Assembly (NCBI RefSeq): GCF_013166515.1
Contig: NZ_JABKKJ010000009.1
Location: 1 to 64,000 of the forward strand
Reading direction: 5' to 3'
Source: Xylanibacter caecicola
GTDB lineage: Bacteria; Bacteroidota; Bacteroidia; Bacteroidales; Bacteroidaceae
Length of the DNA stretch: 64,000 nucleotides
The stretch's first letter is position 1. Each line of letters opens with the position of its first letter. Of the stretch, positions 45,065 through 53,107 are shown piece by piece. Under the pieces are notes generated by a model. That model worked only from the letters and a program-made list of their open reading frames with translations, did no database searches and had not been told where the DNA came from. A program made the translations under genes and the position numbers.

Positions 45065-46178
45065 TTATACCATATTGTTAGAGTTATACATAGCCAATCC
45101 TTTAATCGTCAGCTTATATTTCTGATGAGGATGGCGAGGCTTGTCCGGGTAGAGCATAGAAACAAATCCCTCTTTAATGGCTGGATTAAGTGAGTATTCC
45201 ATAAAATTTTCACGGTTCTTTAATCCTACAGCTACCATCATCTCTTTGACAGATAATCTGTTGTTAGCAATAGTCTTTATTAAGCGGATGATATTCTTAT
45301 TATCTATCAGCAATGGATTATCTGAGCTTGTCGGGGTACTTGTCGGGGTAGTGACAATGTTTTCATGTGCATCAACTATCATGAAGCGATTTCTCAACTC
45401 ATTGTTTTCTCCCAACAAGAGGTTATGAAAGAATCGTTCCAAATATACAGAATCTCTTTTGATCCCTTTTTGTATGTTTTGATAATTGGCTCTAACCAAA
45501 GCATTACGGAAATACCAAGAATGATTGGCGAAAAGGTCATTCTCAACATAGAATCCCATTGAGCGTAAATATTGGATAATGAACACTGCTGTTGTTCGGG
45601 TATAGCCTTCTCCAAACGGATGAATCTGCCACAACCCGGATACGAACTGAGTAATATGACTTACTATTTGGTTTATATCCAATCCTGTATAATCAAACGC
45701 CTTTTCTTGTTCAAGATCATACTCTATAGCTCTACGAATGTCGGGAGCAGATACATAAAATACGGTATCGCCACGAAGCACCCATTCTTTTTTGGTGATA
45801 TTGTAATCTCTGATTTGTCCGGCAAACTGGAATACTCCATCAAATATCCGCCGATGAATAGCAGTCAATCCGGCTACAGTGAAAGCAAATGAACGCTCAT
45901 TCAATAGTTTGGTTATATTGGCAGAAACTTTATCTGCTTCTTCTGTTTCGTTGTCCTTTTCAGTACGAATATCTTTTGAGTCATAATAACTCTTGATAAG
46001 TTGTTGTACTTCATCAAATAGTTATATCACCTTCAATATGCTTGCGAGCAGTTTCAATAAGATATTCGGAGGGCTTCAAGCCATCTACCGCCTGAAGTCC
46101 TATTGCCGTTTGCCACGCATAGCCTTTTTCACGCTTTTGCGGCTCGCCTTGTTGGATGTATTCGTCGAAGTTAATCAT
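45065..46178 (-). pseudogene. Fic-domain protein gene, frameshifted and with altered active site
   Basis: Starting at ATG 46178 the frame gives MINFDEYIQQGEPQKREKGYAWQTAIG and 54 codons in meets TGA; one extra T in the run at 46016-46018 breaks it, and the rest (45065 to about 46015) continues in the next frame as DEVQQLIKSYYDSKDIRTEKDNETEEADKVSANITKLLNERSFAF and a complete Fic domain. Intact length would be about 370 residues. The Fic motif HPFxEGNxR reads HPFGEGYTR (TAT at 45602-45604), replacing the asparagine. Fic proteins move AMP or similar groups onto proteins; the C-terminal winged-helix-like part (DKPRHPHQKYKLTIKGLAMY) is as in the Fic/DUF4172-like regulators. Probably non-functional as written. 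Confidence 0.75.
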
Positions 46179-46204
46179 TTCAAATTGTTTGATTAATCAA
46201 AAAT

Positions 46205-46861
46205 TTATTCGTCTAAGTTTACTATTAGATTTAAATCTAATTCTTTAGAAATTCTATTGATGAATTTTCCTTTCATTTGATTGTTACTGTGAGTAATCAG
46301 AAACCAACCGTTACCTAAATCTTTTTGGCTTTTACCATATTTTGCATCTTTCCGATTAGATAGAACGGGTACTTTGCAGAATTTCAGATTATGCAATTCT
46401 ACTACTCTACGTACTTCTGCGACACCAATTCTCTTGACAACTTTAACAAAAGTATCAACGGCGTTTTTTTCTGCAATAATAGTTCCGTCAGGAAAAGTTA
46501 CAGACAAGGCTTTGATTGGACCTCTTTCTATATTCTCGTTTGAACGAGATGTTTGTTTACGATGTGTTACTTCCGGAGCTAGTATCATTTCTTTGGCATC
46601 AGTCAGTTCGACTGCGAAATTACGTTTACGGCTAAGGTGAACACTCAAAGGTTGCCCCGGAACATAATCCACTACCAAAACAAGTTCTCGCTTCACTGGT
46701 TGTAAAGCGGGTTCAATGGTCTTGCTCAATACAGGAAGAATCTCTTTCTTGATGATATCTTCTTCCAGTTCATTAGCTTTCTTTTCAAGATCCTCATCAA
46801 CAGGAAGCCCTTCTTTGCGGAGAGTTTCCATAGCTTCATATAATTTACTTAGTCGTGACAT
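46205..46861 (-). CDS. Unrecognised protein of the defense operon
   Basis: A 218-residue protein I cannot assign. Residues 1-55 are charged and helical (LSKLYEAMETLRKEGLPVDEDLEKKANELEED), then a strand-rich domain with LVLVVDYVPGQPLSVHLSRK, then ALSVTFPDGTIIAEKNAVDTFVKVVKRIGVAEVRRV, and a C-terminal piece GNGWFLITHSNNQMKGKFINRIS. The PDGTxIxxxxAxDTFxxVxxxIG pattern looks like a small DNA- or modification-related fold seen in restriction-associated proteins. Its start overlaps the TIR gene end by 13 bases, so it is translated with it; a partner or immunity role for TIR is an inference. Confidence 0.7.
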   Translation of the reverse strand: MSRLSKLYEAMETLRKEGLPVDEDLEKKANELEEDIIKKEILPVLSKTIEPALQPVKRELVLVVDYVPGQPLSVHLSRKRNFAVELTDAKEMILAPEVTHRKQTSRSNENIERGPIKALSVTFPDGTIIAEKNAVDTFVKVVKRIGVAEVRRVVELHNLKFCKVPVLSNRKDAKYGKSQKDLGNGWFLITHSNNQMKGKFINRISKELDLNLIVNLDE

Positions 46862-47352
46862 GTTACATTTTTTGTTACTAAATCCATAAAATCACTTTTG
46901 GCTTTATTGAGATTACGCCAATCAGATTCTAACTCATAAAATTCACATAATTCTTGATACAATTCATCTAATTTATTTCCATCGGTGATAGATGCTCCCT
47001 GTTTAACTACATTTAGGAATCCCATTTGCTCAAAAGAAATTTTGGGAAGAGTAAAGGGTAAAACCCTCTTGTTTTCCAAAGCCCAAGCGGCTCCAATCTC
47101 ATTTTTGCAAACTTCGCTTTGGTTATAATTATCTGAAATGAAAAGAAGAATAAAATCACAATCTCTCATGTTTTCTACGATCTTTTCACGAAAATCATCT
47201 CCAGTCCTGATCGAGGAAGAATCTAAAGTGCAAAATATATCATTGTCCTTAAATCCACAACCAGCTTTCAATATCTCTTTCACAAATCCCTTGACGATAG
47301 TTTCGTCTAAATGAGAATGGCTGATAAATATTTTTCTTTTATTTCTTTTGCG
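46849..47352 (-). CDS. TIR-domain protein, C-terminal part of a probably frameshifted gene
   Basis: The open frame 46849-47352 encodes a TIR domain: KRKIFISHSHLDETIVKGFVKEIL as the first strand/helix, KDNDIFCTLDSSSIRTGDDFREKIVENMRDCDFILLFISDNYNQSEVCKNEIGAAW with the TIR glutamate (E in CKNEIG), then KRVLPFTLP. There is no ATG in frame; GTG at 47283 would cut off the first strand. One more A in the run at about 47331-47335 would join it to the gene ending at 47307. TIR proteins in defense hydrolyse NAD or make cyclic signals. Either the gene is frameshifted or a -1 slip at A-rich 'GAAAAATATTT' is used. Confidence 0.7.
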   Translation of the reverse strand, partial: RKRNKRKIFISHSHLDETIVKGFVKEILKAGCGFKDNDIFCTLDSSSIRTGDDFREKIVENMRDCDFILLFISDNYNQSEVCKNEIGAAWALENKRVLPFTLPKISFEQMGFLNVVKQGASITDGNKLDELYQELCEFYELESDWRNLNKAKSDFMDLVTKNVTCHD

Positions 47353-47645
47353 TCAATATATTTATTCTTTAATATGTCTATTATTGCACATATTGCACCA
47401 AATTGATGTGGCAGCACACATTGACTATATGGATTTTTAATATTCTGCAACTCAATAATTAAACGTTGGAAGCATTCGGGCTCAGTATCTTTTATCTCTA
47501 CTATTAGTTGGTTTACAACATTTATTAGAGTGTCTCTTCCTGGACATATTGAATTACACTGTATTCCTCTTGTTTGGTTTACTCTAATTGCGTTGGCGAC
47601 ATTATTGCATATGTCAGCCGCATTCTTTATTATTTCTTTATTCAT
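47307..47645 (-). CDS. N-terminal part of the TIR gene (or separate small protein)
   Basis: A 112-residue helical protein starting MNKEIIKNAADICNNVANAIRV and ending KNKYIDAKEIKEKYLSAILI. Its last residues are read in a frame that overlaps the TIR coding frame (47307-47352), and KEIKEK runs directly into KIFISHSHLDE of TIR if one base is restored. The helical N-terminal domain plus C-terminal TIR is a common effector plan, so I take this as the front half of a 264-residue protein. It has no recognised domain itself. Alone it could be a separate gene. Confidence 0.6.
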   Translation of the reverse strand: MNKEIIKNAADICNNVANAIRVNQTRGIQCNSICPGRDTLINVVNQLIVEIKDTEPECFQRLIIELQNIKNPYSQCVLPHQFGAICAIIDILKNKYIDAKEIKEKYLSAILI

Positions 47646-47753
47646 GGGCTAATGTTTTAATATTATTTGAATTGACATACAAATGCCATTTTATTTGTTG
47701 ATTTTTTGATTGCTTTCTTTGGAAAGTTTTATCGATTTATAAAATTCAATGTC

Positions 47754-49646
47754 TTAGCATAATCCTTTTATTGATTTAATTTTACTATCAATGTTAGACT
47801 CGAATAATGAGCAATCAGTATATATACGTAATAATGAACTTTCGATGTCAAGCTCATATTTATTACAATAATGTCTGACAGCTTGAATTAAACTACCACA
47901 TATAAATTGGGCTTTATGTGCGTATAATTTTGTTTGATATTGAGAGAAAACAGCGTTGTGAGCTATTAAGTTTCTAAGTCTGTAAATAAGCGTTATATCA
48001 GAAGACACAGCATTTTTAAAATCTGCAATACCATTTTTGTCATTATAGAAAGTCTGAAGTTTTTTTAAATCAAGTTTATAAACCTCATCGTTCATTTCTT
48101 TTATTATGGAAGAAATGTTATTTAGAAAATGTGATAATTCAATTTGTTGTCCCTCTTTTAAATTGAGTTTTGCATCCTCAATCAATGTAGGGGACAAGTC
48201 ATAGTAATTATCATGATTTTGTGTACATTGTATTAAATGAATATATATCCCTCGTGCATATGAATAAAAGAAATTGCGAGATAAAATGCATGAACATAAT
48301 ATCTTTGCCAAATTCAGAATATTACGTTCTTTCTCTAGGACTATTATGTTCTTTTTTAGGTCTTCACTTACTTTTAGAATGCTTTCTATCGCAATCCAAT
48401 TATAAAGAAGTTTGTCTTCATGTCTTTCTGAGTACATTGCTTTTTTATGCCAGTGTAATGCATTAGCAATTCTTTTAAATGTTTTACTATCTATATTTTT
48501 AGAATTATCAAACTCTTGAAGATAACCTGGTAATCTGTCAGCAATGTTTGATATATTATAAGATTCTATATCTCTGTAAAAACGAGCTCGTTCAATGTCA
48601 TCTTTAATAGAATCCATAGAGCCGCATTCTTTTCCGTCAATTTCTATTACAGCAAATTGTTCACTTATTGAAAGTTCTTTCTCCATGCCAATATTAAGTG
48701 ATATGAAATCAATAATGCTGTTAGCCTTAGATTTCGCAGTATTTATTGATGTGTGTAAAAAACGATGTTTAATTGGGATCGCAATATTTACGAATTGAAA
48801 AGATTTGTCAGGTTCTTCAATTTTACTAAAATGCGGTTCTTTCAAATAAGTAGCATTGTTTACAGAATAAATATGAATACCTTGTATGTATGAATTAATA
48901 CTTCCCTTAAGACCTGATAATCTCAAAATGACATGTCCGTCTTGAGGTTGCTTGTGAAAATGCCTCATTATATTATTAATATAATCTTCAATGCTACGTT
49001 TTTTCAATCGTTCACTTATAGCTTCATGGTATGCTTCTTCAGAACAGAAATCATTTTGATTGAGATCATAATAAGTTTCTTTTGCAAATATAACTTGTCC
49101 AGACACTGTAACGAGAATACCATCTTCGTCTAGAAAACTATTTATGTCATGAATGTCTATGCCAAGACATAAAAATTCAGTTATTAATGATTTTGTATAT
49201 AAACAGATTTCTTGTTTGATGTTATCTAATAACCTATCCTCTTTCTTGATAACTTGTACTAACTTTTCAGATATGGCATTAAGATAATCATAATTCTCCA
49301 TTGATTGTAGAATATTCTTGCATATTGAATTGACATACAATGGGGAATTATCCCAGTTTTTTAAAGCAAGAGCACATTGTGTATGATATAAGTTTGCGAA
49401 TACTTTATCTGATTTAGAGCTCTTGCTAAGCATATCCTTAAACAACTTCCTATTTTCACTATTCTTAAATGTGTTATATTCTATTTCAGCAATAATATCA
49501 TTAAGAAGAAAATGAGGATTATCTAATTGAGTTCTATAGCTGTCTAAATCACATAATTCTTTTATGCAACTATCCCAGTATTTTAGCCAAAATTTCAGTG
49601 GAGTATCAGTTGGATAATTAAAAATTGTCCTTAATTTATCATTCAT
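47754..49646 (-). CDS. Large HEPN-like protein of the defense operon
   Basis: A 630-residue protein with no close family I can name. The C-terminal third contains RLRNLIAHNAVF, the Rx4H RNase motif of HEPN domains (about residue 560), preceded by a helical bundle (KLLYNWIAIESILKVSEDL). The front two thirds are mixed, with LRLSGLKGSINSYIQGIHIYSV and a charged central part. HEPN proteins in defense loci are usually RNases triggered by infection, as in ApeA. It lies 6 bases after the methylase gene, so it is co-transcribed. RNase activity is predicted from the motif only. Confidence 0.65.
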   Translation of the reverse strand: MNDKLRTIFNYPTDTPLKFWLKYWDSCIKELCDLDSYRTQLDNPHFLLNDIIAEIEYNTFKNSENRKLFKDMLSKSSKSDKVFANLYHTQCALALKNWDNSPLYVNSICKNILQSMENYDYLNAISEKLVQVIKKEDRLLDNIKQEICLYTKSLITEFLCLGIDIHDINSFLDEDGILVTVSGQVIFAKETYYDLNQNDFCSEEAYHEAISERLKKRSIEDYINNIMRHFHKQPQDGHVILRLSGLKGSINSYIQGIHIYSVNNATYLKEPHFSKIEEPDKSFQFVNIAIPIKHRFLHTSINTAKSKANSIIDFISLNIGMEKELSISEQFAVIEIDGKECGSMDSIKDDIERARFYRDIESYNISNIADRLPGYLQEFDNSKNIDSKTFKRIANALHWHKKAMYSERHEDKLLYNWIAIESILKVSEDLKKNIIVLEKERNILNLAKILCSCILSRNFFYSYARGIYIHLIQCTQNHDNYYDLSPTLIEDAKLNLKEGQQIELSHFLNNISSIIKEMNDEVYKLDLKKLQTFYNDKNGIADFKNAVSSDITLIYRLRNLIAHNAVFSQYQTKLYAHKAQFICGSLIQAVRHYCNKYELDIESSLLRIYTDCSLFESNIDSKIKSIKGLC

Positions 49647-49651
49647 AATAA

Positions 49652-50182
49652 TTATTCTTTATTATACTCTTCTTTTGTTATTTGCGTGTATGGATCTACG
49701 ATTAAGACTTCATCGTAGGTAAGACCATAAAGATGATAGACTAACAAGTCAATTTGTTGCTCTAAGGCTGAGGTATCAGCAGAAGGCGTAACTTTTTTGA
49801 CATTAAGGATATTTTCTACAATATTATTAATTGTTTGTTTTTGCAAATCTGACATGTTAGGCAATGGAAATTTTTTAATATCTTGAACAAGAATTTTCGG
49901 AAAAGCACCTTTTGTTGCTTTGGGCGAATGATTGAAATGATAAAATGTTGCCAGTTTGGAATTCAGAATAGCCCAAATAACATCTAAAGATAGACCTTTC
50001 TTTGGAATAATACATATCAATTGGGGGTCATTAACAAATCGTTCTTTTAATTTACATGCAACAATGGTTGGATTTGTAATCTCACGTACTAAGACCCTTT
50101 CATTGTCAAAGAAACGCAAATTAACATAACCATGCAACATGCTTACCATATTTAACATACTCACCAGTCGAATGGTATCCAA
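49652..50182 (-). pseudogene. C-terminal piece of the Eco57I-like restriction-methylation gene
   Basis: A frame of about 175 codons holding the target-recognition part of the enzyme: LRFFDNERVLVREITNPTIVACKLKERFVNDPQLICIIPKKGLSLDVIWAILNSKLATFYH, KATKGAFPKILVQDIKKFPLPN and a C-terminal helical stretch. It overlaps the larger fragment at 50121-50182 in another frame. One extra base near 50140 in 'gcatggttatgttaattt' separates them; removing it gives a continuous protein of about 1,145 residues. Alone this part would lack the methylase core. Sequencing error is possible. Confidence 0.65.
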
Positions 50183-53093
50183 ATTTAGTTATATCTCTAC
50201 CGTAAATCTCCTTAATATATGATTCATCTAATTGAACAGGTGAATGCCAAAGTCTTTGTTCTACTATTTGAGAACCTTTTTCTTTTCCATAAGTTTCAAT
50301 AAGATCGGATTTACGATATGGTATATATCCTTGTGTAACGTCGAAATAATCTATTATATGTTTAGATAGTGATGATAATTTAGTTGTAATTGCAATAACA
50401 TTATTAGAAAGCATAAATGCTAATCCCCAATTCTGGTTCATTGCAATCAAATCATCTTTGGATATATATTCTCTTTGTTGAGATATAAGTTTATTAAAAG
50501 AAAACATATTAGCTGTGTTTCGATATCCAATAAGGCTATTATCATCTTTTTTATTTTGCCAAATATTAATAGTATTTCTAATTACAGCTTTTTCAAATAT
50601 TGGAAATTTAGTACAATCAAGAATCTCAATTATTGTCCACGTTTTCAAAATGCTTTCACGATATTTTATTGCGAATGTATTAAAAAGATACGTATTTGGA
50701 ATTATATATGATAATATTCCATTTTTAGCAATAAATAGTTCTGCAATTTGTATGAAATAATAATATATCTCATAGTCAGGAACATTCCCTAAATGTTCCA
50801 CTACTTTTTTACGATAATCTCCTTTTATTGATACACCGTATGGCGGATTCCCAATCACCACATCAAATCCATCTTTCACTCCAAACATCCATTCCGAATC
50901 AAAAAAAGGAGAAGATGTGTTTTGGTTAAACATATCCCATGATGCCAACTGTTGTGCTTCGGTTTCATTTACAAAACCTAATGCTTTTAGTTCTTCTGCA
51001 AGAGATATGCGGAGTTCTTTTATCTTCTCTTTGTATTTACGTTTGGTCTTTACAGTTTTTGCTCCAAAGATTTTGTGATTTGCAGTTTTTAATTCAGCTT
51101 TTATTTCACGAACCTTGTCTGTATCTGTAATGCTAAACTCGCTATTCAGTCCAATAAGCGTATTGGCTGCCACAAACTTTGCCTCCAAGTTAGGCAACGG
51201 ACGGATGCCAAAATTATCGGCAGGATTATTGTTGGTCTTTTGGTCGACAACCAGAGAAATGAAGAAACGCAACTTGCTTATCTGTATTGCTATAGGCTGT
51301 ATATCTACGCAATAGATGCAGTTCTCTATTAAGTATAACTTACGTGCATAGTCAGGGCGATTGATATTTTCGTTAAAGCTACGCTCTATGTCGGCAACCA
51401 ATTCTTTTCGCTCTTCATCGGATGAATTACGATAGGCTTCTGATGTTTCGTCAATAGCCTTGTTGAGCATCATCTCTTTCCATTGCCTGTTTTCCGGGTC
51501 AATACGATTGAGAATATGTACCATTTGTTGCAATATGCCTATAGGGAAAGCTCCCGAACCACATGCCGGGTCAAGGATTTTGCAATCGTAAAGTGAGTGC
51601 ATGATACTTGTACGTTGTTTGTCGGAAAGTTCAACAGTGTCATCGGTGTATTGCATCAATTGGCGGAACTGAGGTTCCAAATCCTCACCAACAGTCCGTT
51701 TGAGATGAGCCACCAAACTCTCGTTTACCATATACTGAACAATCTCACGGGGAGTATAGAACGAACCGGTCTGCTTGCGGGCGGTGGTTTGTGTTTCCGG
51801 ATTGTATGAAGCCAAAAGGTTTTCAAATACCTTGCCCAACAGTTCCGGGTCGAGTGAAACTTCTTGGTCAAATGGAGTATTCTCTTCCACAGTAAAGTTA
51901 TAACGCTTTAGAATATCGATGATACCACGAGCGGAAACCTTCTTCTTTTTCTTATCACCGTACCATTTTGAGAGGTTAATGTTTTTTCCAACCTCTTCAC
52001 CGAAGAACAGGTAATCCGGTACTATCAAATACTTCTTTACACTCTCACGGTCACTAAAACCGTCATAATACAAATCATTATCCTTTTCGTCCAAGCAATC
52101 AAACAAACCGCCATTCAAGAAAGGTACGGTTCTGTTTGCCAAATCGACAAATAGCTGTGGGTTTTGGAAATATGACTCATAACGCATGAGTTTGTTATTA
52201 TCGTAATCACCACGCCCTTTTCTAAAATGACGTTCCGAGAGTTCATTACTGCCTTCGGGGGTAATAGGACTATTCAGCATAGCAAAGAATAAGTTTTGTA
52301 AGATAGCCTTATAGTATTTGCTTTCATCCGACTTCCAAAACATATCAACCATGGCATGTGGATTAAATCCTTCTATCAGGTTATTCGCTATATATTGTTC
52401 GTCAAAGAATTCGTCCGGGATAAGATGTCGTTGTTTCAGAAACCAAACAAAAATAAGACGAGTAATCAGACGGATTGCACTCTCGTTGTTATACTTATCA
52501 TCATCTGTTTTATCTTTAAGGTCATTGGGGAAGCGTATGATTTTAATAGCCCAAGCATACCAATCGCTGAGTTCATTATAGAAATCCTTAGTTAATATTT
52601 CTACAGAGAAGCGGTTACGTAAATCATCTGCGCTAACGACACGCCCTTTTTCGTTCAGATACTTATTTGGTGTATAGTATGCGATTCCCTTTCCTAAGAA
52701 ATAGCTATACCTGCGAGGGTTGCTATAATTCCGTTTTGTTCGTGCCGAATTTTCTTTTGAATCAAGTGTTATTTCAATAAAAGAAAAGCGATAATTATCA
52801 GAATTGTCCTCTGGAACAAAAACAACCAAGGCACGGTCTTCCGTTTCATCGGCAAGCATACGGAATGCTTCTTTTGATAGTGATACTCGGGCATCATTTT
52901 TTGATGTATGTTTTACTTCGTACACAACCAAATCAAGTTCGGAGGAATAACCTAATTTGACAGCTTGCGTACTATACGTCATTTGAGTATGAAAGGTGAC
53001 AGGCTCTAGAGTAGGGATAAAATCCTCCGGTAAGAATTTGTTTTGCAGGAAGTTTACAAACTCCTGCCGATTGTATGCTTTATTGAATTCCAT
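50121..53093 (-). CDS. Eco57I/type IIG-like restriction-methylation protein
   Basis: A 990-residue fragment of a single-chain restriction-modification enzyme. The N-terminus (about 1-120) has SELDLVVYEVKHTSKNDARVSLSKEAF, consistent with a PD-(D/E)XK nuclease core (D...ExK). The middle carries an N6-adenine methylase: motif I ILDPACGSGAFPIG near residue 511 and the catalytic motif IV VIGNPPYG near 748, with FYTPREIVQYMV and the linker typical of Eco57I-family methylases. The protein is open to a stop at 50121 just before the recognition domain, which continues in the next frame (49652-50182). It sits 15 bases after the helicase gene and may form one restriction machine with it. Confidence 0.8.
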   Translation of the reverse strand: MEFNKAYNRQEFVNFLQNKFLPEDFIPTLEPVTFHTQMTYSTQAVKLGYSSELDLVVYEVKHTSKNDARVSLSKEAFRMLADETEDRALVVFVPEDNSDNYRFSFIEITLDSKENSARTKRNYSNPRRYSYFLGKGIAYYTPNKYLNEKGRVVSADDLRNRFSVEILTKDFYNELSDWYAWAIKIIRFPNDLKDKTDDDKYNNESAIRLITRLIFVWFLKQRHLIPDEFFDEQYIANNLIEGFNPHAMVDMFWKSDESKYYKAILQNLFFAMLNSPITPEGSNELSERHFRKGRGDYDNNKLMRYESYFQNPQLFVDLANRTVPFLNGGLFDCLDEKDNDLYYDGFSDRESVKKYLIVPDYLFFGEEVGKNINLSKWYGDKKKKKVSARGIIDILKRYNFTVEENTPFDQEVSLDPELLGKVFENLLASYNPETQTTARKQTGSFYTPREIVQYMVNESLVAHLKRTVGEDLEPQFRQLMQYTDDTVELSDKQRTSIMHSLYDCKILDPACGSGAFPIGILQQMVHILNRIDPENRQWKEMMLNKAIDETSEAYRNSSDEERKELVADIERSFNENINRPDYARKLYLIENCIYCVDIQPIAIQISKLRFFISLVVDQKTNNNPADNFGIRPLPNLEAKFVAANTLIGLNSEFSITDTDKVREIKAELKTANHKIFGAKTVKTKRKYKEKIKELRISLAEELKALGFVNETEAQQLASWDMFNQNTSSPFFDSEWMFGVKDGFDVVIGNPPYGVSIKGDYRKKVVEHLGNVPDYEIYYYFIQIAELFIAKNGILSYIIPNTYLFNTFAIKYRESILKTWTIIEILDCTKFPIFEKAVIRNTINIWQNKKDDNSLIGYRNTANMFSFNKLISQQREYISKDDLIAMNQNWGLAFMLSNNVIAITTKLSSLSKHIIDYFDVTQGYIPYRKSDLIETYGKEKGSQIVEQRLWHSPVQLDESYIKEIYGRDITKFGYHSTGEYVKYGKHVAWLC

Positions 53094-53107
53094 ATCTGAT
53101 TGTTCTT

